A DNA stretch of 64,000 nucleotides from Flavobacterium sedimenticola (GTDB lineage: Bacteria; Bacteroidota; Bacteroidia; Flavobacteriales; Flavobacteriaceae): NCBI RefSeq assembly GCF_030053345.1, contig NZ_JASGBP010000001.1, positions 124,001 through 188,000 on the forward strand. The letters run 5' to 3'. Positions 17,859 to 24,937 of the stretch are shown in pieces. A program made the translations under genes and the position numbers. Numbering within the stretch: position 1 is the stretch's first letter; each line of letters begins with the position of its first letter. The notes under the pieces are model-generated. The model was not told the origin of the DNA. It saw only the letters and a list, made by a program, of their open reading frames with translations, and did not search any database.

Positions 17859-18290
17859 ATGAAAGAAAAAAAACAACAAAAATATGATGTCGCGTACCTA
17901 CGCATCGCCTCCGAATGGAGTAAACTGTCGTATTGCAAACGCAAGCAAGTCGGCGCCATTATCGTTCGCGACCGCATGATTATCTCCGATGGCTATAACG
18001 GCACGCCTTCGGGCTTTGAAAACTGCTGTGAAGACGATGAAGGATTAACCAAATGGTACGTACTGCACGCTGAAGCCAACGCGATTTCCAAAGTAGCGCG
18101 CTCTACCCAAAGCTGCGAAAATGCCACGCTATACATTACCTTATCGCCTTGCAAAGAATGCAGCAAACTCATTCACCAATCGGGCATCAAACGCGTGGTG
18201 TATCACCACGGTTACCGCGACGAATCGGGCTTGGATTTCCTGCGAAAAGCCGGAATCGAAGTCAGCCGTATTGAAGATTTAGAACTGTAA
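17859..18290 (+). CDS. dCMP deaminase family protein
   Basis: Zinc deaminase converting dCMP to dUMP for thymidylate synthesis, ComEB/dCMP-deaminase family. It is 143 aa from the ATG at 17859. Visible: C27 in LSYCKRKQVGAII, NGTPSGFENC, the catalytic HAEANAISKVAR (His ligand and Glu) and LSPCKECSKLIHQSGIKRVVY (the two Cys ligands). The Cys/His-rich N-terminal insert typical of allosteric dCMP deaminases is present (CCEDDEGLTKWYVLHAE). It starts 27 nt past a family A repeat and is 33 nt upstream of the S41 protease, so the two are probably co-transcribed. Confidence 0.92.
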   Translation: MKEKKQQKYDVAYLRIASEWSKLSYCKRKQVGAIIVRDRMIISDGYNGTPSGFENCCEDDEGLTKWYVLHAEANAISKVARSTQSCENATLYITLSPCKECSKLIHQSGIKRVVYHHGYRDESGLDFLRKAGIEVSRIEDLEL

Positions 18291-18323
18291 CCTTTTCATA
18301 CGAATACTCAGCCTGTTGCGACT

Positions 18324-19892
18324 ATGAAATCGAAAGAAAAATACTTACCCCTGTTACTCTTCTCCTGCGTTGCCTTCGGAGTCGTGATCGGCGGTATGCT
18401 CAATTTTCCGAAGCGAACCTTATCCAAAAAAAATGCGAGCAAGGCCAAAATTGAACGGCTCATCGATTTCATCGACAACGAATACGTAGACGATGTCAAT
18501 TCGGACTCTATTGTCGATTTAACAGTGAACAGCATTTTAGCCAATCTCGATCCGCATTCGGTATACATTCCGCCCAGCGAACAATCCTCAGAAGCCGAAC
18601 TCATGAAAGGCGATTTTGTAGGCATTGGGGTTAACTTCTACATGTACAACGATACCGTTACGGTAGTCAAACCTCTGGAAAACGGACCGGCCGAAAAAGC
18701 CGGCATCAAGGCAGGCGACCGTATTTTATATGCCGATAAAGCCAAACTCTTCGGACGTAAATTACCAACCGACAGTTTGTACAACAAATTAAAAGGTGAA
18801 GAAGGCTCGAAGGTGCTACTCACCGTATACCGAAAAAGTACCCGAAAAACGTTACGCCTCACCGTGGTTCGCGATGTAGTACCGATTAAAAGTGTGGATG
18901 TAGCATTGCCGTTAAACAAAACGACCGGCTACATCAAAATCAATCGCTTTGCCGAAAACACCTACGACGAATTCCGCACCGGTTTGGAAACACTCAAAAA
19001 ACAAGGTATAACGACCTTGATTATCGATTTGCGCGACAACGGCGGCGGTTATTTGGAAAAAGCGGTTGAAATTGCCGACGAATTATTGAAAGACCAAGAA
19101 CTCATTGTATTCACTAAAAATAAAAAAGGAACCATTACCAAAACCTTTGCTACTGAAGAAGGCATTTTTGAAACCGGAAGAGTGTTTGTTTTAATTGATG
19201 AGAATTCGGCCTCTGCCAGCGAAATTGTAGCCGGCGCCATTCAGGACAACGACCGTGGCACGATAGTAGGTCGTCGCTCTTTCGGAAAAGGGTTGGTGCA
19301 GCGCGAAATGGATTTTGACGACGGTTCGGCCGTGCGCTTAACCACGTCTCGTTACTACACGCCAAGCGGTCGATCGATTCAAAAACCGTATGTAAAAGGC
19401 GAAAGCGAAGCCTACGTGCACGATTTTGAAAAACGTTTTGAGAGCGGCGAATTGTATGCCAAAGACAAAATAAAAGTGGCTGATTCCTTAAAGTTCAAAA
19501 CCAAAAAAGGTCGCATCGTTTATGGCGGCGGTGGTATTGTCCCCGATATTTTTGTGCCGCTGGAAGTTAAAAAAGGAGAAGAAAACCTGGCTTACATTTT
19601 AAACTCGGGCGTCGTAAGTCATTTTGTTTTTGAGCAACTCGACCAAAATCGTAATGCGTTTAAGGGAATGAAACTACAATCTTTAATAACCAGCCTGCAA
19701 CGAGATAACCGTTATGTCAATCAATTTGAAGCCTATCTCAAAGAAGCCGGTTTAGACCTATCGATGCAAAACAATTTACCTCTAGTCAAAAAACACATCA
19801 CGGCGGAAATGGCCCGACAGCTTTTTGGTGAAAACCAATACTATCAAATTTTATTGAAAGACGACCCGATGATTAAGGCGATTGTAAAGTAA
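18324..19892 (+). CDS. C-terminal processing peptidase, S41 family
   Basis: 522-aa envelope serine protease. An N-terminal signal/anchor (LPLLLFSCVAFGVVIGGML, about 8-26) is followed by a helical domain with LDPHSVYIPP, a PDZ domain (about 95-185; FVGIGVNFYM..GPAEKAGIKAGDRILYA), and the S41 core with the catalytic Ser in ENSASASEIVAGAIQDNDR and the Lys in RRSFGKGLVQ. The C-terminal 100 residues are an extra helical domain common in Bacteroidota members. Homologues (CtpA/Prc) trim periplasmic and cell-wall proteins; the natural substrate here is unknown. It is convergent with the FAD protein, 2 nt apart. Confidence 0.92.
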   Translation: MKSKEKYLPLLLFSCVAFGVVIGGMLNFPKRTLSKKNASKAKIERLIDFIDNEYVDDVNSDSIVDLTVNSILANLDPHSVYIPPSEQSSEAELMKGDFVGIGVNFYMYNDTVTVVKPLENGPAEKAGIKAGDRILYADKAKLFGRKLPTDSLYNKLKGEEGSKVLLTVYRKSTRKTLRLTVVRDVVPIKSVDVALPLNKTTGYIKINRFAENTYDEFRTGLETLKKQGITTLIIDLRDNGGGYLEKAVEIADELLKDQELIVFTKNKKGTITKTFATEEGIFETGRVFVLIDENSASASEIVAGAIQDNDRGTIVGRRSFGKGLVQREMDFDDGSAVRLTTSRYYTPSGRSIQKPYVKGESEAYVHDFEKRFESGELYAKDKIKVADSLKFKTKKGRIVYGGGGIVPDIFVPLEVKKGEENLAYILNSGVVSHFVFEQLDQNRNAFKGMKLQSLITSLQRDNRYVNQFEAYLKEAGLDLSMQNNLPLVKKHITAEMARQLFGENQYYQILLKDDPMIKAIVK

Positions 19893-19894
19893 AA

Positions 19895-20503
19895 TTATTT
19901 GCGAATACTGTCGTGTACTTGTACATGAACGCCGTTATTCCACAACGTCAAAATATCAGTAGCCACGGCAGCGCCGCTCCCGGCCGCAATAGTTAATTGG
20001 CTGCGCCAACCGGCTAAGGTTCCGGTGACATAAATGCCTTCGGTCACTTTGTGATCGGTATTTCTGAGTTGGATTCGATTCTTTTCCGGTATCACTTTTT
20101 GATGTGGCATCACAAAGGCTTCCAAACCTTCAATCGTGAACGGATTTCCGGCACCGATGCTGATGACCACAATTTTGGCGGTATACTCATTCTTGTTGGT
20201 TATAACCGAAAAATTTCCGGCTTCGCCTTCAATTTTCATAACTTTTTCACCCGGAATTTGGGTAATGTGAGGATACTGTTGTTGTAAGTGATTAATGCTT
20301 TCTGCTAACAAATCGGATCCCAGTGTTCCGGCCGGGATGCCGTAAGCATTATTGAAAAGCGCCTCTTGTAAAGACGATGCTTTTTGATGGGTTACGATGC
20401 CGATTTTCTTATCGGCGGCAAATGGTTTGTTTTGGGCTGAGCCCAACAATAAAGCGCAAGACATACCCGAAACACCACCACCGACAATCAAGACATCAAA
20501 CAT
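19895..20503 (-). CDS. Minimal FAD-dependent (thioredoxin-reductase-like) protein
   Basis: 202 aa, about two thirds the size of thioredoxin reductases. Only the FAD half is present: GGGVSGMSCALLLG at the N-terminus (GxGxxG-type site), VVISIGAGNPF in the middle, and the C-terminal TEGIYVTGTLAGWRSQLTIAAGSGAAVATDI, which contacts the flavin. The inserted NADPH domain and its CxxC dithiol are absent, and the frame is intact, so this is a reduced-domain family rather than a broken gene. It is followed upstream in the same direction by a 65-aa membrane protein 3 nt away. The partner reductant and substrate are unknown. Confidence 0.75.
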   Translation of the reverse strand: MFDVLIVGGGVSGMSCALLLGSAQNKPFAADKKIGIVTHQKASSLQEALFNNAYGIPAGTLGSDLLAESINHLQQQYPHITQIPGEKVMKIEGEAGNFSVITNKNEYTAKIVVISIGAGNPFTIEGLEAFVMPHQKVIPEKNRIQLRNTDHKVTEGIYVTGTLAGWRSQLTIAAGSGAAVATDILTLWNNGVHVQVHDSIRK

Positions 20504-20506
20504 GGC

Positions 20507-20704
20507 TTAGTTTTTTAGCTTATCTTCTATTTTCTTGGACATTCTGAAAATCAGCAGAATCAAAACAGCACAAAAAGAAGCGGCAATGCCTATCAGCGCC
20601 ACAATACTGTCTCCCTCGAAAGGCTTATTAAAATCAATGAGGTAAATGTTGACCATAATCAAGGCCACGGCAATTACGATAAGTATGTTGGTAAAAATCT
20701 TCAT
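20507..20704 (-). CDS. Small membrane protein (65 aa)
   Basis: I do not recognise the family. There are two predicted transmembrane helices: residues about 4-23 (FTNILIVIAVALIMVNIYLI) and 34-54 (VALIGIAASFCAVLILLIFR). A basic C-terminal tail follows (MSKKIEDKLKN), which suggests cytoplasmic termini. It is coupled to the FAD protein (3-nt gap), so a membrane partner role is conceivable but not shown. Confidence 0.7.
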   Translation of the reverse strand: MKIFTNILIVIAVALIMVNIYLIDFNKPFEGDSIVALIGIAASFCAVLILLIFRMSKKIEDKLKN

Positions 20705-20742
20705 AGCGGTAATTTGTGAAGCAAAAGTACTAATTTTTAAAG

Positions 20743-21318
20743 TTACACAAACAACCCTTTAACATTAGCCGCAAATAATTTAACAGCAATCGCTAACAAA
20801 ACTACCCCGAAAACTTTTCTGATGATGCTCAGTCCGTTTTTACTTAACATCTTTTCAATTTTTGAGGAGGATTTTAACACCACATACACCAAAATAATAT
20901 TCAACAAAATGGCAATGATGATGTTTATCGATTGGAACTCGGCACGCAATGACAGTAACGTCGTCATGGTTCCGGCTCCGGCAATAAGCGGAAATGCTAT
21001 CGGAACAATGGAGGCCGAGTTGGCTTCTTCATCACGGTATAATCGTATGCCGAGTATCATCTCCAAAGCCAAAAAAAACAATACAAAAGAACCCGCCACA
21101 GCAAACGAATTGACGTCAATACCGATTAGTTTGAGGATTTCTTCCCCCACAAAAAGAAACGCAATCATGATTCCGGCCGAAACCAAAGAAGCTTTTTCCG
21201 ACTGAATATGACCAAATCTGGTTCTTAAATCAATAATGACTGGTATACTTCCCACGATATCAATCACGGCAAACAAGACCATAGTCGCCGTTGCAATTTC
21301 TCTAAAATCTAAATTCAT
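20743..21318 (-). CDS. MarC family integral membrane protein
   Basis: 191 aa from the ATG at 21318 (MNLDFREIATATMVLFAVIDIVGSIPV); a TTG two codons earlier is less likely. About six hydrophobic helices. The family signature is the D-x-x-G/S-x-x-P near residue 20 (IDIVGSIPV) and the internal repeat ALEMILGIRLYR..SIVPIAFPLIAGAGTMTTLL. MarC proteins are found widely; despite the name, a role in multiple antibiotic resistance was not upheld, and function remains unknown. It precedes the small membrane protein and FAD protein in the same direction. Confidence 0.9.
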   Translation of the reverse strand: MNLDFREIATATMVLFAVIDIVGSIPVIIDLRTRFGHIQSEKASLVSAGIMIAFLFVGEEILKLIGIDVNSFAVAGSFVLFFLALEMILGIRLYRDEEANSASIVPIAFPLIAGAGTMTTLLSLRAEFQSINIIIAILLNIILVYVVLKSSSKIEKMLSKNGLSIIRKVFGVVLLAIAVKLFAANVKGLFV

Positions 21319-21376
21319 ACCCAATTATTTTTGGCAAAATTACGGTTTTAAACAGTGCGTATGGCTATTTCATTTG

Positions 21377-21384
21377 TACTTTTG
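21377..21384 (+). promoter_or_regulatory. -7 box for the DUF3109 gene
   Basis: TACTTTTG, a full match to TAnnTTTG, ends 10 nt before the ATG at 21395. Confidence 0.5.
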
Positions 21385-21394
21385 CTTCCGTTAA

Positions 21395-21976
21395 ATGATT
21401 GTCATGTTTCAACTGGGAAAAACCATTGTATCTGAGGATATTCTTGAAAAAGATTTTGTGTGCAACCTTTCGGCTTGTCACGGCGCTTGCTGCGTAGACG
21501 GTGATGCGGGCGCGCCTTTGACTGAAGCGGAAACCAAAATTCTGGAAGAGATTTATCCGAAAGTCAAACCGTTTTTGCGCCAAGAAGGAATAGAAGCCAT
21601 AGAAAGATTGGGCACTTGGGTGGTGGGCACCGACCAAGATTTGGAAACACCACTCATTGACAATAAAGATTGCGCTTACGTTATTTTTGACGGAAAGACA
21701 GCCCTTTGCGGGATTGAACAAGCCTATAATCAAGGAATTATCGATTGGAAAAAGCCGGTTTCGTGTCATTTGTATCCGGTTCGTGTCAAAGATTTCAGCG
21801 AATTTGCCGCAGTGAACTACGACCGTTGGGACATTTGCAACGATGCTTGTACTTTGGGGAAAGAACTGCAGGTTCCGGTATATAAATTTGTCAAAGAAGC
21901 TTTGATTCGGAAATTCGGATCCGATTGGTACGCCGAGTTGGAAAAAGTGGCGGAAGAGTTGAAAAACGAGAAATAA
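21395..21976 (+). CDS. DUF3109 family cysteine-cluster protein
   Basis: 193 aa. A cluster of Cys residues suits a metal or Fe-S site: [17 protein letters not shown] near the N-terminus (about 23-39), then [30 protein letters not shown] and ICNDACTLG. This order matches the DUF3109 family, related to YkgJ-type zinc/iron-chelating proteins. Function is unknown. An alternative ATG is 3 codons downstream. The gene ends in a strong terminator shared with the convergent tRNA-Ala. Confidence 0.85.
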   Translation: MIVMFQLGKTIVSEDILEKDFVCNLSACHGACCVDGDAGAPLTEAETKILEEIYPKVKPFLRQEGIEAIERLGTWVVGTDQDLETPLIDNKDCAYVIFDGKTALCGIEQAYNQGIIDWKKPVSCHLYPVRVKDFSEFAAVNYDRWDICNDACTLGKELQVPVYKFVKEALIRKFGSDWYAELEKVAEELKNEK

Positions 21977-22008
21977 AAAAAGCCTGAATCAATGATTCAG
22001 GCTTTTTT
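21975..22008. terminator. Bidirectional terminator, DUF3109 gene / tRNA-Ala
   Basis: AAAAAAGCCTGAATC pairs with GATTCAGGCTTTTTT around 3-4 nt. It lies directly after the DUF3109 stop and 2 nt past the tRNA 3' end on the other strand. Confidence 0.85.
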
Positions 22009-22009
22009 G

Positions 22010-22083
22010 TGGAGAAGATGGGGCTCGAACCCACGACCTCTTGACTGCCAGTCAAGCACTCTAGCCAACTGAGCTACATCCCC
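22010..22083 (-). tRNA. tRNA-Ala (anticodon GGC)
   Basis: A full cloverleaf can be drawn on the minus strand: acceptor GGGGATG/CTTCTCC with discriminator A73, D-arm GCTC..GAGT, anticodon arm CTTGA-CTGGCAG-TCAAG (anticodon GGC, reads GCC/GCU), variable loop AGGTC, T-arm GTGGG-TTCGAGC-CCCAT. The G3-U70 wobble, the classic alanine identity element, is present. CCA is not encoded. Positions 6 and 67 form a U-U mismatch in an otherwise paired acceptor stem. Confidence 0.95.
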
Positions 22084-22096
22084 AATATTTAAATTC

Positions 22097-22152
22097 AAAC
22101 ACGACCTTCCCGATTACCATCGGGACACGCTAGCCAACTGAGCTACATCCCC
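22097..22152 (-). pseudogene. Decayed tRNA gene next to tRNA-Ala
   Basis: On the minus strand the first 23 nt (GGGGATGTAGCTCAGTTGG and on) are identical to the 5' half of the neighbouring tRNA-Ala, and AGGTCGTG of the variable loop/T-stem is also kept. The anticodon arm is replaced by a self-complementary TCCCGATGGTAATCGGGA with only a 4-nt loop. The T-arm degrades to TTTGAATTT and the 3' acceptor strand is missing. It therefore cannot form a working tRNA and is best read as a remnant of a tandem tRNA pair. Confidence 0.7.
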
Positions 22153-22253
22153 GTATTTGAGAGCACAAATATATAATTTTATCCCAATAAAAAACAACTC
22201 AACACCTATCTTTTTTGAGATTTGTTGTAAATTTACCGTAAATATTCCTTTTT

Positions 22254-23018
22254 ATGTCTGCCGAAAATACCCACGGATTTATCCAAACGCATATCGAAAA
22301 CAGCATTGCCTTCCTTACGTTCAGTCACCCTGCCGGGAATTCATTTCCCAGTGACTTATTGGAAAAACTCACCCAAGAACTCCATTCCCTCAGCACCAAC
22401 AATCATGTCAATGTCATAGTGTTGCAAAGCGAAGGGAAAACGTTTTGCGCCGGCGCTTCTTTTGACGAATTGCTTTCCATAACGAACCTTGAAGAGGGTA
22501 AAAAATTCTTCTCCGGTTTTGCGAATGTCATCAATGCCATGCGCACCTGTTCTAAAATCATCATCGGAAAAATACAAGGGAAAGCCGTTGGTGGCGGCGT
22601 TGGCTTAGCCGCTGCTTGCGATTTTGCCTATGCCTACCAAGACGCTTCGGTTAAATTATCGGAGATTGCCATTGGCATTGGTCCGTTTGTGATTGAACCC
22701 GCGGTTTCCCGAAAAATCGGAAAAACCGCCATGACATTTTTAACCTTACAACCCAATGCCTGGCAAAATGCCGATTGGGCTGTTGCTAACGGACTTTATG
22801 CGGATGTCTTCGACAGTTACGGAGAATTGAACGACGTCACTTTGGCTTTGGCCCAAAAATTAGCCGGCTACCATCCGGAAGCTTTGGCTGAAATGAAAAA
22901 AGTATTTTGGGAAGGTACGGAACATTGGGATACCCTTTTATACGAACGAGCCGCTATTTCGGGAAAATTGGTACTATCCGACTTTACTAAAAAGGCACTC
23001 CAGGAATTTAAAAAATAA
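22254..23018 (+). CDS. Enoyl-CoA hydratase/isomerase family protein
   Basis: 254-aa crotonase-fold protein. The CoA-binding and oxyanion elements are clear: FCAGASFDEL (about 65-74) and KIQGKAVGGGVGLAAACDFAYA (about 104-125), then KLSEIAIGIGPFVIEPAVSRKIG. At the two usual catalytic Glu positions of true enoyl-CoA hydratases I see Val116 (GGGVGLAAA) and a Gly/Ile-rich stretch, so a different crotonase activity (isomerase, hydrolase or carbon-carbon lyase, as in methylglutaconyl-CoA hydratase relatives) is possible. It is 3 nt upstream of a 57-aa membrane protein. Confidence 0.82.
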   Translation: MSAENTHGFIQTHIENSIAFLTFSHPAGNSFPSDLLEKLTQELHSLSTNNHVNVIVLQSEGKTFCAGASFDELLSITNLEEGKKFFSGFANVINAMRTCSKIIIGKIQGKAVGGGVGLAAACDFAYAYQDASVKLSEIAIGIGPFVIEPAVSRKIGKTAMTFLTLQPNAWQNADWAVANGLYADVFDSYGELNDVTLALAQKLAGYHPEALAEMKKVFWEGTEHWDTLLYERAAISGKLVLSDFTKKALQEFKK

Positions 23019-23021
23019 CGT

Positions 23022-23195
23022 ATGCGACTGATTTCTTTGCTACAGCAAGTCAATATTGATGAAAAAATTAAAAACGCTCCCGACAACGGTTACTTAATCG
23101 GCGTTTGGATTGGCTACATTTTGCCCTTTGCCGTTTTAGCAGGCTTGGCTTGGCTCCTGTATCGCAAGGCCAAAAAAAGACAAGACGAGCTGTAG
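23022..23195 (+). CDS. Small single-pass membrane protein (57 aa)
   Basis: Begins MRLISLLQQVNIDEKIKNAP at the ATG at 23022 and ends at the TAG 23193-23195. A polar N-terminal half is followed by one hydrophobic helix (about residues 27-45; VWIGYILPFAVLAGLAWLLY) and a basic tail RKAKKRQDEL, so it is probably N-out or a simple tail anchor. It starts 3 nt after the crotonase stop and has a complete start and stop, hence accepted as real. I do not recognise the family. Confidence 0.65.
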   Translation: MRLISLLQQVNIDEKIKNAPDNGYLIGVWIGYILPFAVLAGLAWLLYRKAKKRQDEL

Positions 23196-23206
23196 TTATA
23201 TTTTAC

Positions 23207-23214
23207 TAAATTTG
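23207..23214 (+). promoter_or_regulatory. -7 box for queD
   Basis: TAAATTTG, a full match followed by C, 19 nt before the queD ATG at 23234. Confidence 0.5.
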
Positions 23215-23233
23215 CAGCGTAAATATTGATGCG

Positions 23234-23683
23234 ATGAGTAACATCCGAATTACCAAACAATTCTCTTTCGAAACCGGTCACGCGCTTTACGGCTATGACG
23301 GCAAATGTAAAAATGTGCACGGACACAGCTATAAGTTATCGGTAACGGTAATCGGACAACCCATTACCGATACTTCTAATGTGAAGTTTGGTATGGTAAT
23401 CGACTTTTCAGACTTGAAAAAGATTGTGAAAGAAGAAATTGTCGATGTCTTCGATCACGCGACGGTTTTTAATAAAAATACGCCACACATAGAATTGGCC
23501 AACGAACTCAAAGACCGCGGTCATCATGTGATTTTGGTTGATTACCAGCCAACCAGCGAGAATATGGTCACCGATTTTGCCCAAAAAATAAAAAATCGTT
23601 TACCGAAAAATATCGCCTTACATTCTTTAAAACTCCAAGAAACCGAAACTTCCTTTGCCGAATGGTATGCTTCAGACAACTAA
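23234..23683 (+). CDS. queD: 6-carboxytetrahydropterin synthase (QueD) / PTPS family
   Basis: 149-aa T-fold enzyme converting dihydroneopterin triphosphate to 6-carboxy-5,6,7,8-tetrahydropterin for queuosine synthesis. Zinc ligands are visible: H16 in FSFETGHALYG and the pair in KNVHGHSYKL (about 29-31). The catalytic Cys is C25 in DGKCKNVHGH, followed by FGMVIDFSDLKKIV, FDHATVFN and the C-terminal ETETSFAEW with the substrate-binding Glu. The C-x3-H-x-H spacing fits QueD rather than mammalian PTPS, but specificity between pterin products is inferred. Confidence 0.85.
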   Translation: MSNIRITKQFSFETGHALYGYDGKCKNVHGHSYKLSVTVIGQPITDTSNVKFGMVIDFSDLKKIVKEEIVDVFDHATVFNKNTPHIELANELKDRGHHVILVDYQPTSENMVTDFAQKIKNRLPKNIALHSLKLQETETSFAEWYASDN

Positions 23684-23685
23684 TT

Positions 23686-23710
23686 TGTCACACTGAGCTT
23701 GTCGAAGTGC
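23686..23710. repeat. Dispersed short palindrome, family C copy 2
   Basis: TGTCACACTGAGCTTGTCG continues AAGTGC, with CACT pairing AGTG. Same motif as 3560-3585, inverted and with loop changes. It lies between queD and lpxH. Confidence 0.6.
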
Positions 23711-23728
23711 TTTTACAATCCAATTGAT

Positions 23729-24481
23729 ATGACCATCTCACCCAACAAAAAAATCTATTTTGCCTCCGACCAACACTTTGGGGCTCCGACTGTGGAAGCC
23801 AGTTTTCCTCGCGAGCAAAAATTTGTGACGTGGTTGGATGAAGTAAAGCAAGACGCTGAGGCCATTTTCTTATTAGGCGATTTGTTCGATTTTTGGTTCG
23901 AATACAAAACCGTAGTACCCAAAGGTTTTGTGCGTGTTTTGGGCAAGTTAGCTGAAATTCGCGATAGCGGGATTCCAATTTACTTTTTTGTAGGCAACCA
24001 CGATTTGTGGATGCATGATTATTTCGAAAAAGAACTGAACATCCCGGTGTATCACGACAATCAAGAGTACGAATTTAACGGCAAGACGTTTTTAATAGGC
24101 CACGGCGACGGTAAAGGGCCTGGCGACAAGGGTTACAAGCGTATGAAGAAAGTCTTTACCCATCCGTTTTCCAAATGGCTGTACCGATGGTTGCATCCGG
24201 ATATCGGCATGCGATTGGCACAATATTTATCAGTGAAAAACAAACTCATTTCGGGCGATGCCGATGTCAAATTTTTGGGCGAAGAAAACGAGTGGTTGAT
24301 ACAATACTGCAAACGAAAACTGCAAACCAAACACTACAACTATCTGGTTTTTGGCCATCGCCATTTGCCGATGGTGATTACGGTTGGCGAAAATGCGGAA
24401 TACATTAACCTCGGTGATTGGATTGGCTATTTTACGTATGGTGTTTTTGACGGTGAGACTTTTGAGCTGAAGAAATATTGA
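23729..24481 (+). CDS. lpxH: UDP-2,3-diacylglucosamine diphosphatase
   Basis: Calcineurin-like metallophosphatase of lipid A synthesis, cleaving UDP-2,3-diacylglucosamine to lipid X at the inner membrane face. It is 250 aa from the ATG at 23729 (MTISPNKKIYFASDQHFGAP); ten codons further upstream, starting at TTG, fall in the family C repeat and are rejected. Motifs in order: SDQHFG, LLGDLFDFWFEY, FVGNHDLWM, GHGDGKGPGD, FGHRHLP. LpxH and LpxG/LpxI are alternatives for this step; the LGDLFDFW and GHGD spacing fits LpxH. The GIY-YIG gene downstream is on the opposite strand. Confidence 0.92.
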   Translation: MTISPNKKIYFASDQHFGAPTVEASFPREQKFVTWLDEVKQDAEAIFLLGDLFDFWFEYKTVVPKGFVRVLGKLAEIRDSGIPIYFFVGNHDLWMHDYFEKELNIPVYHDNQEYEFNGKTFLIGHGDGKGPGDKGYKRMKKVFTHPFSKWLYRWLHPDIGMRLAQYLSVKNKLISGDADVKFLGEENEWLIQYCKRKLQTKHYNYLVFGHRHLPMVITVGENAEYINLGDWIGYFTYGVFDGETFELKKY

Positions 24482-24505
24482 TGATGAAATTTTCCTAAGT
24501 CTGCT

Positions 24506-24541
24506 TGTCATTTCGAACGGAGCTGAGTGAAGAGAGAAATC
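24506..24541 (+). repeat. Left inverted repeat flanking the GIY-YIG gene (family D)
   Basis: TGTCATTTCGAACGG...GAGAGAAATC, itself able to pair ATTTC with GAAAT. Its 5' 11 nt (TGTCATTTCGA) and 3' 8 nt (GAGAAATC) recur in inverted orientation at 24906-24929, on the other side of the GIY-YIG gene. Confidence 0.75.
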
Positions 24542-24557
24542 ACATATCAATTAAAAA

Positions 24558-24875
24558 CTACTCAAAGTGAAGATTAAGGAATTCAAAAGCCGGATTAAAT
24601 TCTTTAATCAAGTTTAGCTTCTTCTCTCTCCTCCATTTTTTCAATTCTTTTTCTCTTGCTATTGCTTCTTGTACCCATGTGTATCTCTCATAATACACTA
24701 AAAATTCCAAATTGTATTTTGAAGCAAATGTTTTATTTCCGACGATGATATTTTCTTTATGCTGTTCTAATCTCACTTTAAGGTTATTTGTCATTCCGAT
24801 GTAATAAGTCGAACGGTGTTTATTAGTGATGATATATACATAATAACTGTGAAAACCTTGCTGAGAGTAAAACAT
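24558..24875 (-). CDS. GIY-YIG nuclease family protein
   Basis: 105-aa, single-domain GIY-YIG endonuclease fold, like the YhbQ/UPF0213 type. The core reads YYVYIITN (GIY-equivalent) at about residues 11-18 and YYIGMTNNLKVRLEQH (YIG-equivalent with the catalytic Arg) at about 28-43, then EAIAREKELKKWRREKKLNLI with the conserved Glu and a basic helix. No second domain is present. It is bracketed by inverted copies of a short hairpin repeat (24506-24541 and 24906-24929), and no clear operon partner is seen. Its real function is unknown; such small proteins are common and often multi-copy in Flavobacterium genomes. Confidence 0.88.
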   Translation of the reverse strand: MFYSQQGFHSYYVYIITNKHRSTYYIGMTNNLKVRLEQHKENIIVGNKTFASKYNLEFLVYYERYTWVQEAIAREKELKKWRREKKLNLIKEFNPAFEFLNLHFE

Positions 24876-24905
24876 AATTATCTAATCAATTTGATACTAT
24901 AATAT

Positions 24906-24929
24906 GATTTCTCCTTCGTCGAAATGACA
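24906..24929 (-). repeat. Right inverted repeat flanking the GIY-YIG gene (family D)
   Basis: On the minus strand it reads TGTCATTTCGACGAAGGAG then AAATC, the inverted counterpart of 24506-24541 and shorter in the middle. The arms ATTTC/GAAAT can form a hairpin. Confidence 0.75.
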
Positions 24930-24937
24930 AAAACACA

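Noticed and set aside
22097..22152. Second tRNA gene (possibly tRNA-Thr, GGT in the loop)
   Set aside because: The anticodon arm does not pair in register, the T-arm and 3' acceptor strand are missing.
23699..23728. Ten-codon N-terminal extension of lpxH from a TTG
   Set aside because: It lies inside the family C repeat and adds no family residues; ATG at 23729 gives the standard start.
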